A DNA stretch of 64,000 nt. Source: Boesenbergia rotunda (Eukaryota > Streptophyta > Magnoliopsida > Zingiberales > Zingiberaceae). The notes under the pieces are model-generated. The model did not search any database, was not told the origin of the DNA, and saw nothing but the letters and a program-made list of their open reading frames with translations. The translations under genes were made by a program, and so were the position numbers. The stretch lies in assembly GCA_024364735.1 (NCBI GenBank), contig JAGFNQ010004754.1, forward strand, positions 1 through 64,000, written 5' to 3'. Of this stretch, positions 10,669 through 22,996 are shown piece after piece; position 1 is the first letter of the stretch, and the number at the start of each line of letters is the position of its first letter.

Positions 10669-12973
10669 TGTTAGTGATATGAGAGAAGTGTCCTAAGGCA
10701 ATCGCCTTATGATTGTAAACATTTATTTTAATAAATAATAATTCACTATTTGAGTATACATGTTTGTGTATTTGATTGGGATCTTAAACTCATCTACTGA
10801 ATGTCCGCAATATAACTCACAGCATAAGAGAATTTGTGATGGGATCACAACTAGTGATTATCTCTAAATGTGCAAATGTGAAGTATTGAAAATATCCCTA
10901 GTCGATGAATTGATAAAAACGGACACTATCAATTCTGTTGAGACTAGCATGGGTTATTCTCTAATTAGCTGATTCTCACTGGCTGGTGACATTGGGATGT
11001 CCGGAGATAAACATGGATGCTAGTTAAGGGAACTAGTTCATTGGAGTGACTAGCTGTAAGACTTCATATGGGAATCTACATGTAGATATGTTAATGAAGT
11101 TCTTACTGCAGCTTAAGTGCGATGTTCCTTTGACTTGCGGTGTTCAAGTCATCTTGGTCATGGAGACTTATACTTTAACATCTTAAGCAAGCATCTCCAA
11201 GGAGGTGTGGACCCAGGATGATTGGGTATAAGCCGAAGTGCCCGAAGATGTTTGAGCAACCTACAAAGGATTCACCACTCCTTGCGAGGAGATGTATACC
11301 CAGGCCTATCGTCGGATTGTTACTCAAAACCTCTGGCCAGAGTATATCATGTTTAGAGTGCGAGTCTCTTAAATACATGAGAGTAATTAGAAATCCAAAG
11401 GACGAGAAAGACACTACTTGGGCTAGGTGTGACGTAGTCAGCCTAGTGGGGACTGACACAAAAAGACCGTGTCCTGAACCAAGTGGGTATAAGATGGTGA
11501 AGGGAATGGGGCACGATTCATTAGAGCTGCTGAAGGGTTTCGGAATTACTTCTGAGGTCAAACCGTTGATCTTTCGATTAATTGGGGGTCATGATGTACT
11601 ACTAGGTGTCACTCATGACCGTTCTATAATTGGTTAATTATAGACGGCCAACATAAATCGAAAGCCTATTTAGTCACACGCACTACGAGTAATCCGAGGG
11701 ATTTAAAATGAGTTGAAAATTGGATTTTCTAATCAAGTGAAATAAGTCGAATCTGAGTTAATCAGAGGCGCAACGGAAACCTAAAATTGGCCAAGTCTTT
11801 TGAAGGCTTATTGGGCGAATTAAATGAGTTTAATTCGCGATTGGTGGGGCTTGAAGTGGCCGGCCAAAGAGGGTGCCCAACCTCTTTGGTTTGGTCGGCC
11901 ACATTAAAGGGAGAAAACCATTTTATTTGGTTTAATTAATAAAATAGATGTAGCACGATTTATTTTATAAATTATGGATAAATAAATTTGTATAAAGAAA
12001 TTTATATAAATAAATTTATAGAAATTTATATAAATAAATTTATAGAAATTTATTCTTTTATGGAAGTTAAAATAATCCACGAATTGGTTTATTTTAATTT
12101 TATAAAATCAATTATGAATTGATTTTTCCATAATAAGAAAGTTTATAAATTTCTTATAAAATTTATTCCATAATTTAAAGGAGAGAAGAATTTGTTTTAT
12201 TATAAATTAGTTATAATAAAACTAGGCATAACGGAATAAGTCATAAGAAATTTTATAAGATAAAATTCTTATAACTAATTCCATTAATTTCGTTAAGAGG
12301 AGAAGCAACTATATAAGGAACCAAAGGGAAGCCTTTAATTCTGAATCTATAATTGATAGAGCTAATCTCTCCCTCTCTCTCTTATTCTCTCTTCTCTTCT
12401 TCCCTCTCCCTAGCTAGGGCCGGCGCCCACTTAGGGTAACCTAGGGCCGGCGCTCCTTTGTCAAGCTAGGGCCGGCGCACCTCCTTCCCAAGCTAAGGTT
12501 GCCGTGAGCCATCAAGAAGAAGGAGAAGCCAACAAGGAAGAAGAAGAAGCGGATCGCGACTCCTTTCTTCACGGAATTTAGATTCCGTTTCTTGTTGGTA
12601 AGTTTCCATTCTTTTCTCTTGTTCTTTTAGTTGTACCTTCCGAGAATTTAGTAGTTCTCGTCGGCACAAAACTCGTGGCTTTGCGAAGTCATCCCGAAGA
12701 GAACTCGGCGTGGACGCGAATAGAGGCGGAGCTTCCAAGGGACGCTACGGTTGGATCTCGTCCCTTACTTCGAGTTACGAGAGGTACTTAGTAAATTAGT
12801 TTACTTTTCCGCAAAATTTTAATTTATGATTATGTCAACACATCATAAGGTTGCATGCTAGATACGTGGTTAAAATAATTTAGGAAATTATTTTATGCTA
12901 ATTCTTCCGCTGCACGTAAAAATTTAAAATTTTACAAACCCGTATCCTTGTCGACATGCACCCGGTCCCAACA
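10669..12973 (+). repeat. C2 5' LTR (2305 bp)
   Basis: The ends are TG...CA. It matches 18240-20533 almost throughout. Length differences come from an extra copy of an AT-rich word near 12020 here and an extra ACTTAGCAAGGG-type insert near 19850 in the 3' copy. A long open stretch at 11218-11637 is LTR sequence present in both copies with no gag or pol resemblance. Confidence 0.93.
12310..12316 (+). promoter_or_regulatory. TATA box of the C2 5' LTR
   Basis: TATATAA lies in a context followed by GGAACC and then a CT-rich leader (12367-12410), marking the U3/R border. The same box recurs at 19870-19876 in the 3' LTR. Confidence 0.6.
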
Positions 12974-12974
12974 G

Positions 12975-12987
12975 TGGTATCAGAGCC
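12975..12987 (+). promoter_or_regulatory. C2 primer-binding site, tRNA-iMet
   Basis: TGGTATCAGAGCC lies two bases after the LTR terminus CAACA and is complementary to the 3' end of initiator tRNA-Met. Confidence 0.93.
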
Positions 12988-14686
12988 GGTTTGTGTTCGA
13001 CATAATCATATAATTGTTTTGCGGAACACTTTGTCATGATCTCAATTTTGGAAAAATTTTCAATTATGGAAACTTTCCAATTATGATAAATTTTAGATTT
13101 AGGAATTTCAAAGTTTGGAAATCCTCATGAAATTTCGCAAACTTTTGAAATTTTCTAGTTTCTGAAATTTTATAATAATTGTGAAAACTTCCCATCTTTG
13201 GAAACTTTCCAATTTTGGAAATTTTTCTAATTTTAGAAATTTTCCAATTTTGGAAATATGTAAGTTTTCTTTGTACCAGAAACTTACAACCATTCTGAAA
13301 ATCTATTATGAAACCTCGCAATTTTGGGCACTTTCTTTTGAGAAAGTCTAGACAAATTTATGGATAATTAGTTGACAATTTCAAATTTGAATTGGCTTTA
13401 AATTATTAACAAAATTCTTTATTTTGGATTGAGCCTCGGGGAGCTGTCCAATTTAAAGTTAGTTGTTGTAATTTAATTTCCCAATTTTGAATGAAATTGT
13501 CATGTTTGATTTGGTTGCGTTTCCGAAACGGACCAAATTGGATTTACGACAAATTACTTTTCTTTGGGTATCTGAGCCTCGGGGAGCCACCCTTAGAAAA
13601 TGATTTGTTGTAATTAATTAAATCCATGAATAAAACATGATTTAAGAGGTGATGCTCTTACATGTTGTTGTCTCCAAAATTAATTAGGAAAATGGTTTCC
13701 TATAGAGTTTTCTTAATTGAGATTTTCATGAAAATAATATGTCGTTGAATTAAGGGAATTGCTCTTAATTTAATAAGATTTGATTTAGAGAAATCAAAGT
13801 CTTAAACATATTATTTCCGAAATTGATTATGACAATTTAGGAAATTGTTTCCCAAAACAATTCCTTTAATAAAGTATGAAATTAGAATGAGGAAATCCGG
13901 TTCCTAATTCAATTCATGAGACTTGATAAATTAAGTCACATACATACTTTATTAAGGAAATCGTTAGTCATGACATAATCATGTGTCATGAATGTGCTTA
14001 GAAAAGATGAGACCCAAAACCTCTTACAAAATATTAAGGCTAACACCTTCCATTAATATGGTTAGAACCGGAGTTTTGTTTCTCGTTTGGGTTGATGGAC
14101 ACATCCATGCCCGACTTGAACCTCAACATGTTCAAACCATGGAATTAGTTTATGAATAATATAGTTAGAGTCAGAGATCAATCCTTAGTTTTGGTTGTTG
14201 GACACATCCAAGCCTGACTAAATGGTTGAATGAGCTCCAACCATATTAAAACTATTTCTTGATAAATGGGTCAGCCTTAAGCTTGGAGCATCGATTTGTT
14301 GTGCCACAGCCAAGGTCGATGTAAAGAGAGGTGCAGTTGGGTGCTATGTATAATGTTGCATACTTGTTAATGAGTTAACAACCCAATGATTTATGCAAAC
14401 ATTCAATTAGTTGATAGCATAAAGTGATAGTTACATATATGTGATATGTAATCGGTATAATTACCTACCTTCATAGCTAAGAAAAACTTGATGGCCACAG
14501 TCATGGTTGTTCTTATCTATGGTTGGATATCAACCTATTTGGAGATGTTCCTACGATCTCCTGAATTGATAATAAGGGTGACTCAATTCGTAAAATAAAT
14601 AGGATTTAATTTATGTATGATGATACATTCTTTAATCATTCTTCTCACATAATCTCAATTTGTATTTCTAGGATAATCACTCGATC
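12988..14686 (+). other. C2 untranslated leader
   Basis: About 1.7 kb without a gene. The part 13040-13320 is a run of degenerate TTTGGAAATTTTCC-like words. TGAGCCTCGGGGAGC occurs twice (13430-13444 and 13573-13587), and a GGACACATCCA word also recurs (14098 and 14200). By position these could take part in RNA dimerisation or packaging, which is inference. Confidence 0.6.
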
Positions 14687-15075
14687 ATGTCTTCCCTAAA
14701 CTTGCGTTCCATTTTGGACACCAATAAACTGACTGGGCCGAACTTCATGGACTGGCTTCGAAACCTGAGGATAATCCTCAAGGCAAAGAAGCTTGCTAAT
14801 GTCCTTGAAGATCAACTTTCCAACCGTCCTCCCGAAAGTGCAACTCCAGACCAGTTTCCTGAGTTGCTCAACCTGCTGAAGACTTTAAAGCCTTCTGTGA
14901 AGCAGGATCTAAAGACGGTACTGTTAGTTGGTTCCTCGAAGAAAGGTTCTAAGAGGAAGGCCAAAGAACACATAAGGGAAAGGAGAAAAAGGCCAAAAAG
15001 ACTGAAAATACCCTAAAAGGCACTTGCCATCACTGTGGCAAGGAGGGTCACTTGCGAAGAAACTGCAAGATTTAT
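14687..15075 (+). pseudogene. gag: C2 gag, internally deleted
   Basis: It starts at ATG 14687 with an Angela/BARE-like N-terminus (KLTGPNFMDWLRNLRIIL). The usual central capsid part is missing: after about 80 residues the sequence jumps to the basic Lys-rich tail. The zinc knuckle (C-X2-C-X4-H-X4-C, CHHCGKEGHLRRNC, 15025-15066) is complete but lies in another frame than the start, so a frameshift lies before it. The coding length is about a third of a normal gag. Gag would form the virus-like particle; this copy could not. Confidence 0.85.
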
Positions 15076-18000
15076 CTTGAGTCCTTGAAAGAGAAGGCAT
15101 CCGATGCCCCATCCTCTTCAAGTATCTTCGTTATTGAATGTCACTCTATTTCCTCAAACACTTGGGTACTTGATACTGGGTGTAGCTCACATATATGTAA
15201 TGACATACTGGGGCTAAGGAATAGAAGAAGACTCGTCAAAGGAGAAGCGAATTTGCGAGTTGGAAATGGAGCAAAGATTGCTGCTGTTGCCATCGGAACA
15301 TATTTGCTAAAGCTCCCCACTGGACGTGTCTTAGAATTGGATAATTGTTATTTCGTTCCTTCGTTAATTAAGAACATTGTATCTATTTCATGCTTGAATG
15401 AAAAGGGTTATCATTTAACTTTTAGTAACAATTGTTGTTACATAACTTTAAATTACGGGAATGGAACTTTGTGCAATGGCATCTACACGGTTAGATTTAT
15501 CCAGTGACGTTTTCAATATCGAAGTTAGCAACAAACGTGCTAGAATAGATAATCGAATAGACTCCTACACTTGGCATTACCGTCTTGGCCATGTAAGTAA
15601 GAAACGCATGACCGAATTACACCGATGTGGAATTCTGGAATCATTTGAACCCGGTTCATTTGATACATGCGAATCATGCTTAAAAGGCAAGATGACCAAA
15701 TTACCCTTTTCCGGAAAAGGTAATCCAGTGGGAGAATTACTTGGTCTAATACATACTGATGTATGTGGACCAATGTCAACTTTTGCACAAGGAGGCTATA
15801 GCTACTTCATCACCTTTATCGATGATCACTCACGATTCGGGTATGTGTTCTTGATGAAACACAAATCTGAAGCTTATGAGAAATTCAAAGAGTTCAGAAA
15901 TGAAGTAGAGAAACAACTTGGCAAAAGTATTAAGATACTTCGATCCGATCGGGGTGGTGAATACTTAAGTCAAGAGTTTCAAGATTATCTTAGGGACAAT
16001 GGGATATTGTCCCAATGGACTCCGCCGTATACACCACAGCATAATGGTGTATCTGAGAGGCGCAACCGAACCTTGATGGACATGGTTAGGTCGATGATGA
16101 ATCATGCAACTCTTCCAAAATCCTTTTGGGGCTATGCACTTAAGACAGCTGTTTACTTGCTAAACAGAGTCCCGACCAAGGTAGTCTCTACTACTCCATA
16201 TGAGATATGGAATAGTAAGAAACCTCACTTAACTCACCTTAAGATATGGGGTTGTCCTGCTTATGTGAAGCGGACTGTATCAGACAAATTGGATGCTAAG
16301 TCTGATAAATGTCTATTTATTGGATACCCTAAGGAAACGAAGGGTTACCAATTCTATCATCCCTTGGAACAAAAGGTGTTTGTTTCAAGGCATGCTGTAT
16401 TTCTGGAAAAAGAATTTCTTTTACAAGAAAACAGTGGGAGTGGCATTGAACTTGATGAAGTTCAAGAAACTCCAATAGACATTACAGAGACACCTAGTCT
16501 AGACCCACAACCGATAACTCATAGTGATGAGCTATCAGTTGAACCTAAAACAACACCACCTCTTCGTAGGTCTGATAGGACACGCAATATTCCAGAGAGA
16601 TACGGATTTCTCATAAGTGAATCGAACGACATGTTACTCATAAGCGATGACGAACCTATCAGTTATGAAGATGTTCTGAAAAGTTCAGAAAGGGACAAAT
16701 GGCTTGAAGCCATGAAGTCGGAAATGGATTCCATGTACGAAAATCAAGTATGGGACTTGGTTAACCCACCTGAAGGGATTAAGCCCATAGGGTGCAAGTG
16801 GGTTTTCAAGAAGAAAACCGACATGGAAGGTAATGTTGTTACCTTTAAGCTAGATTAGTGGCAAAAGGATATCGTCAGAAACAAGGAATTGATTATGACG
16901 AAACCTATTCGCCAGTAGCTATGCTTAAATCCATTCGGATGCTCCTAGCCATAGCAGCTCATTATGATTATGAGATATGGCAAATGGATGTGAAAACAGC
17001 TTTCCTTAATGGAAACCTGCTTGAGGATGTATACATGATACAACCTGAAGGTTTCACATCGGTTGATAAAACCAAAGTATGCAAGCTTCGACGATCCATA
17101 TATGGACTGAAGCAAGCATCTAGGAGCTGGAACATCCGTTTTGATGAGACAATCAAAGAGTTTGATTTCTCACAAAATCCTGACGAACCTTGTGTGTACA
17201 AGAAGGTTAGTGGGAGTGCAGTCGTATTCCTAGTATTATATGTCGATGACATATTACTTATAGGAAACGATATATCAGTCTTACAGACAGTTAAAATTTG
17301 GTTGTCCAAAACTTTCTCCATGAAAGACCTGGGAGAAGCAACCTATATCCTTGGGATTAGAATCTATAGAGATAGATCAAAACGGTTGCTTGGTCTTTCG
17401 CAGTCTACATATATAGACCGAGTGCTAAAAAGGTTTAGCATGTCAGAATCCAAGAAAGGTTACCTTCCCATCAGGCATGGGATCAACCTTTCAAAGTCTA
17501 TGTGTCCGCGCACAGAAGACGAGAGGATTTGCATGAATAAGATTCCCTATGCATCCGCGATAGGATCTATCATGTATGCTATGTTATGTACTCGACCCGA
17601 TGTATCATATGCTCTGAGTGTCACGAGCAGATACCAGTCTGATCCAGGAATGGATCATTGGGCGGCTGTCAAGATAATCCTTAAGTACTTAAGAAGAACT
17701 AAGGATGTGTTCCTAATATATGGAGAAGGAGATTTGGTAATACGTGGGTATACAGATGCCAGTTTCCAGACAGATAAGGATGACTCCAAATCTCAGTCTG
17801 GATACGTATTCACTTTGAATGGAGGCGCAGTAAGTTGGAAAAGTTCCAAACAAGACACCGTAGCGGATTCTACCACGGAAGCGGAATATATCGCAGCTTC
17901 GGAAGCAGCAAAGGAAGCAGTTTGGATCAAGAAGTTTGTCTCAGAACTTGGTGTGGTTCCAACCATTGATGAAGCAGTGCCGGTTTACTGCGACAACAAT

Positions 18001-18225
18001 GGAGCTATTGCACAAGCGAAGGAACCAAGGTCTCATCAGCGATCCAAACACGTGCTTCGACGCTATCATCTGATCAGAGAGATTATAAGTAGGAATGACA
18101 TACAAATTGAGAGAGTTCCCACTGAAAGGAATATAGCGGATCCTTTAACTAAGGCCTTGCCTCAAAGCAAGTTTGAGGGTCATGTTAGAGCCTGTGGTAT
18201 TGGATACCGTAGCGATTGGCATTAG
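15076..18225 (+). pseudogene. pol: C2 pol, two single-base frameshifts
   Basis: The domains are in Copia order. Protease has D-T-G at 15172-15180. The pre-integrase HHCC finger starts near 15575. The integrase catalytic triad is D (15758), D (15947) and E (16055), with 35 residues between the last two. RT has QMDVKTAFLNG and YVDD at 17239-17250. RNase H has YTDASF, STTEAEY and YCDNNGA. A one-base gain near 15490 and a one-base loss near 16848 shift the frame; apart from these the three frames are open, so decay is recent. LPKSFWGYAL and LKIWGCPAYVKR segments are typical of the Angela/BARE lineage. Confidence 0.9.
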
Positions 18226-18239
18226 GCCAAGTGGGAGTT
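18226..18239 (+). promoter_or_regulatory. C2 polypurine tract
   Basis: GGCCAAGTGGGAGTT lies between the pol stop and the 3' LTR start at 18240. It is the expected primer for plus-strand DNA synthesis. Confidence 0.75.
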
Positions 18240-20533
18240 TGTTAGTGATATGAGAGAAGTGTCCTAAGGCAATCGCCTTATGATTGTAAACATTTATTTT
18301 AATAAATGATAATTCACTATTTGAGTATACATGTTTGTGTATTTGATTGGGATCTTAAACTCATCTACTGAATGTCCGCAATACAACTCACAGCATAAGA
18401 GAATTTGTGATGGGATCACAACTAGTGATTATCTCTAAATGTGCAAATGTGAAGTATTGAAAATATCCCTAGTCGATGAATTGATAAAAACGGACACTAT
18501 CAATTCTGTTGAGACTAGCATGGGTTATTCTCTAATCAGCTGATTCTCACTGGCTGGTGACATTGGGATGTCCGGAGATAAACATGGATGCTAGTTAAGG
18601 GAACTAGTTCATTGGAGTGACTAGCTGTAAAACTTCATATGGAATCTACATGTAGATATGTCAATGAAGTTCTTACTGCAGCTTAAGTGCGATGTTCCTT
18701 TGACTTGCGGTGTTCAAGTCATCTTGGTCATGGAGACTTATACTTTAACATCTTAAGCAAGCATCTCCAAGGAGGTGTGGACCCAGGATGATTGGGTATA
18801 AGCCGAAGTGCCCGAAGATGTTTGAACAGCCTACAAAGGATTCACCACTCCTTGCGAGGAGATGTATACCCAGGCCTATCGTCGGATTGTTACTCAAAAC
18901 CTCTGGCCAGAGTATATCATGTTTAGAGTGCGAGTCTCTTAAATACATGAGAGTAATTAGAAATCCAAAGGACGAGAAAGACACTACTTGGGCTAGGTGT
19001 GACGTAGTCAGCCTAGTGGGGACTGACACAAAAAGACCGTGTCCTGAACCAAGTGGGTATAAGATGGTGAAGGGAATGGGGCACGATTCATTAGAGCTGC
19101 TGAAGGGTTTCGGAATTACTTCTGAGGTCAAACCGTTGATCTTTCGATTAATTGGGGGTCATGATGTACTACTAGGTGCCACTCATGACCGTTCTATAAT
19201 TGGTTAATTATAGACGGCCAACATAAATCGAAAGCCTATTTAGTCACACGCACTACGAGTAATCCGACGGATTTAAAATGAGTTGAAAATTAGATTTTCC
19301 AATCAAGAGAAATAAGTCGAATCTGAGTTAATCAGAGGCGCAACGGAAACCTAAAATTGGCCAAGTCTTTTGAAGGCTTGTTGGGCGAATTAAATGAGTT
19401 TAATTCGCGATTGGTGGGGCTTGAAGTGGCCGGCCAAAGAGGGTGCCCACCCTCTTTGGTTTGGCCGGCCACATTAAAGGGAGAAAACCATTTTATTTGG
19501 TTTAATTAATAAAATAGATGTAGCACGATTTATTTTATAAATTATGGATAAATAAATTTGTATAAAGAAATTTATATAAATAAATTTATAGAAATTTATT
19601 CTTTTATGGAAGTTAAAATAATCCACGAATTGATTTATTTTAATTTTATAAAATCAATTATGAATTGATTTTTCCATAATAAGAAAGTTTATAAATTTCT
19701 TATAAAATTTATTCCATAATTTAAAGGAGAGAAGAATTTGTTTTATTATAAATTAGTTATAATAAAACTAGGCATAACGGAATAAGTCATAAGAAATTTT
19801 ATAAGATAAAATTCTTATAACTAATTCCGTTAATTCCGTTAAGAGGAGACTTAGCAAGGGAGAAGCAACTATATAAGGAACCAAAGGGAAGCCTTTAATT
19901 CTGAATCTATAATTGATAGAGCTAATCTCTCCCTCTCTCTCTTATTCTCTCTTCTCTTCTTCCCTCTCCCTAGCTAGGGCCGGCGCCCACTTAGGGTAAC
20001 CTAGGGCCGGCGCTCCTTTGTCAAGCTAGGGCCGGCGCACCTCCTTCCCAAGCTAAGGTTGCCGTGAGCCATCAAGAAGAAGGAGAAGCCAACAAGGAAG
20101 AAGAAGAAGCGGATCGCGACTCCTTTCTTCACGGAATTTAGATTCCGTTTCTTGTTGGTAAGTTTCCATTCTTTTCTCTTGTTCTTTTAGTTGTGCCTTC
20201 CGAGAATCTAGTAGTTCTCGTCGGCACAAAACTCGTGGCTTTGCGAAGTCATCCCGAAGAGAACTCGGCGTGGACGCGAATAGAGGCGGAGCTTCCAAGG
20301 GACGCTACGGTTGGATCTCGTCCCTTACTTCGAGTTACGAGAGGTACTTAGTAAATTAGTTTACTTTTCCGCAAAGTTTTAATTTATGATTATGTCAACA
20401 CATCATAAGGTTGCATGCTAGATACGTGGTTAAAATAATTTAGGAAATTATTTTATGCTAATTCTTCCGCTGCACGTAAAAATTTAAAATTTTACGAACC
20501 CGTATCCTTGTCGACATGCACCCGGTCCCAACA
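18240..20533 (+). repeat. C2 3' LTR (2294 bp)
   Basis: This is the partner of 10669-12973 with the same TG...CA ends, followed directly by the AGATT duplication. The TATA box repeats at 19870-19876. Confidence 0.93.
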
Positions 20534-20731
20534 AGATTACCCTCTTCCTCTTTACAAAGTAGAAATGAAAGTGAGAGGAAAAGAATGAGACTTTGAGCAC
20601 TAACAGTAGGATTCTACACTCTAGAATCGCAATCCTAACCTGCTTAAAAGTCTCCCTTTAAATAGAGTAGAGGACTGCTCCTTAAGCAGTCCAGCCCGAT
20701 GCCAGTCGACTGCCCCAAGGGCAGTCGACTG
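20534..20731 (-). repeat. S1 5' LTR, piece 2 of 3
   Basis: It continues the LTR of S1 after C2 (first five bases are the AGATT duplicate) and is cut at GACTG (20727-20731) by N3. It holds the TTTAAATA box and a CAGTCGACTG palindrome half. Confidence 0.9.
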
Positions 20732-21667
20732 TGTTGGGGCAATCGACCCTGAGATGATCTGGAGGATCATAGGGTTTTGATGTGTGTGAGAAATATGGTT
20801 AAGTTAGGGTTTATTGTGTTCTCATATGTGTACATGAGTGTGCAGGGGTACAGGTACACATGGACTTGGTTGATGTCTTCGGGTGAAGGATGACATGGAG
20901 GCAAGCTGGAGGTTTGCGTGTGCATCCGAGGGGTTGTTGATAGCAGGGACGATAAGCCAAGGGATGTGGACTTCGAGGCATACGTGAAGGGTGGCATGAA
21001 GGCAAACTGGAGGTTTGCGTGCGCATCCGAGGGACGGGGGCCGAAGATGAAGAAGGCGTGAAGGCAACAGTCGAGGGTGCTGGTGAAGAGTCAACCGGGT
21101 TCTGAGGGTTTGAGTATGAGTGTTTGTACTCAGGGGCTAAGCCGAGAGGGTTTGAGTGCGGAGAGACTTGTAATCGGGAATGAAACCCTAGGCTTAGGTT
21201 GGACCAGTCGACTGGCCAAGGGGCAGTCGACTTGTGTGGGCTGGAACATGTTGGCAGATTCGAACGTTGTAGTGTAACGGTCGAATCTGAGTGGGACCAA
21301 TCGTTTCCCTAGGGGCAGTCGACTGGTAGCGACTTTTTCAGATTCGAGCCCTGTTTAAAGGGGCTCGTTTCAGACTACTATCTCTTGACGAAACTCGCTT
21401 GGGTAAAGTGAGTTAGTAGTCTTTTGTGCCTAGATCTTGTCAAAGTGATTGTGGTGAGGTTTCTCCGCCCACAAGGAGCGACAAGGGCTAGCCGGAGGTT
21501 ATCCGGGGATTGATCCACCGATGGATTCTTGGATTAATCACCCGTCCGGGGTGGATACCAAGTAAACCTGGTTTGTTAGCATTGTTTTTTATTATTAGTT
21601 TATTTTTATTTGTATTTCCGCTGCGCAACTAACAACCTTGTAGAGACGTCAATGAAAAAGTGCTATT
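20732..21667 (+). repeat. N3 5' LTR, part 1
   Basis: It matches 33775-34706 nearly base for base. It includes CAGTCGACTGG palindrome copies (21206-21330) and a TTTAAAGGGG promoter context near 21353. It is cut by N4 36 bases before its end. Confidence 0.9.
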
Positions 21668-22978
21668 TGTTGGATCGAGAGAACCGATAGAGGAGGGGGG
21701 GGTGAATATCGGAAAACGTTCGGATTTAGGGAAAGAGCAATTGCACAGCGGATGATAAAAGCAAATACATGAACACAATACTTTTTTACTTGGTTAGGAG
21801 CCTAGGTCGACTCCTACTCCAAGGCCCATGATCGTTGATCGTTTACTTTGGGCAATTCTATATGAGGCGCAAAATCAGTTTACAAATATTGATTTACAAA
21901 TATTGCACAGTAAACTTTAATAATTAAAAAGGCTCTTCTTTTACCGACGTCCGATTGTAGGTTGACTTTTTCCGGAGCAGCGGGAGGTCGTCGGCTCGAG
22001 TTGGGAGGTTTCCGGAGCGAGGCACGAGAGCAGAAGAGCGTAGAAGCGTTGATTCGAAGTGATGATTGAAGCCTGGGGTCGAGGGCCCTTTATATAGGGC
22101 CTGGGGGCGCCCGGGACGTCAGGGGTGCCCCCCCCTACGTGTCACACGATCCGCCTCGGTCTCGGTCTCGGTCAGCTTCTATCCCTTCAAATTCGGGATC
22201 AGACCTTGATCGGGGCGCCCGGAGCGCTGGGGGCGCCCGGGTTGACCGGGTCAAAACTTTATCCCTTGGCTTCGCTTGGTTGAGCTTCGATGCTTTGCTG
22301 TTGGGGGCGCCCAGAGCGCTGGGGGCGCCCGGGAGCACGGGGGCGCCCGGGAGTTGCACTGTCGAAGCTGCTTTGCTTTTCTTGTGTTTTGTGTTCACCT
22401 TGGGGGCGCCCGGGACACTTCGGGCGCCCTGGTCAGCTGTTGCCTCATTCCTTTGAGGCTCTCTGAGCTGCAGACACTCGTTCCTTCGGTCCTGCATCCA
22501 GGGTTAGTCCAAAACACAATAAAATAATAAAATATTAGTTTATACAGCCTTAGCTGTCTTGGTTCTGACTTTGGGTCTCCAAAATGGAACCCTAGGTCGA
22601 ACCGACACCTACTGTTCCCTCGACGGGGAACGCGTCCTCACCTACTCCTCTCGGGAGAATGTACCTGATGCCAACCGCTCCTTTGGTTGGACTTTTGCCT
22701 AGTGGTCCTTTGCCAGGTCTTGGATACCAAGCTGTCCTTCGCCCGGTGCCTAGCATTCCTTCGCTAGGGCTTTGTATCCTGGCATTCCTTCGCCAGGTGC
22801 CTAGCAGTCCTTCGCTAGGGCTTTGTATCCTGGCATTCCTTCGCCAGGTGCCTAGCAGCCCTTCGCTAGGACTTTTCCTGCACACTCGAGTAACAACATT
22901 AGATCACAAATAATACTTAACTTTGAACCCTTTGCCAATATCAAAACAAGGTTCGATATGGTGCTTCCTGCACCAACA
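21668..22978 (-). repeat. N4 3' LTR (1311 bp)
   Basis: It has TG...CA ends. Features on the plus strand: U5 end with GAGGGGGGGGTGAATATCGG (about 21694), a TATATA box at 22090-22096, several GGGCGCCC palindromes (22105-22430), and a 51-bp tandem repeat (about 22735-22870) near the U3 start. It is shorter than the 5' LTR mainly because of fewer tandem units. Confidence 0.9.
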
Positions 22979-22996
22979 ATCTCCCCCTTTTTGATT
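22979..22996 (-). promoter_or_regulatory. N4 polypurine tract
   Basis: The minus strand reads TCAAAAAGGGGGAGAT immediately before the LTR start TGTTGG, the exact Sirevirus-type tract. Confidence 0.88.

Larger units (their letters stand above)
10669..20533 (+). mobile_element. C2: Angela/BARE-like Copia element
   Basis: C2 is 9865 bp, starts TGTTAGTG, ends CCCAACA, and is flanked by AGATT (10664-10668 and 20534-20538). The order is 5' LTR, iMet primer site, about 1.7-kb leader, gag, pol, polypurine tract, 3' LTR. The two LTRs differ by scattered substitutions and two short indels, so the insertion is young relative to its surroundings. Gag lacks its centre and pol has two single-base frameshifts, so it is defective despite its youth. 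It sits in the 5' LTR of S1 in the opposite orientation. Confidence 0.93.

Noticed and set aside
11175..11637. Overlapping open frames of about 130 residues on both strands, repeated at 18745-19207
   Set aside because: They lie inside the two LTRs of C2, and the duplication is the LTR pair. No gag, pol or other family resemblance.
22735..22870. Regular short repeats resembling a CRISPR array
   Set aside because: Units are contiguous without unique spacers, inside an LTR of a plant element.
22592..22913. Frames with repeated PSSPSLGLCILAFLRQV-type peptides (also at 28324-28713, 52258-52671 and 53495-53786)
   Set aside because: They are translations of the 51-bp tandem repeat in LTR U3. Since 51 is a multiple of three, every frame stays open.
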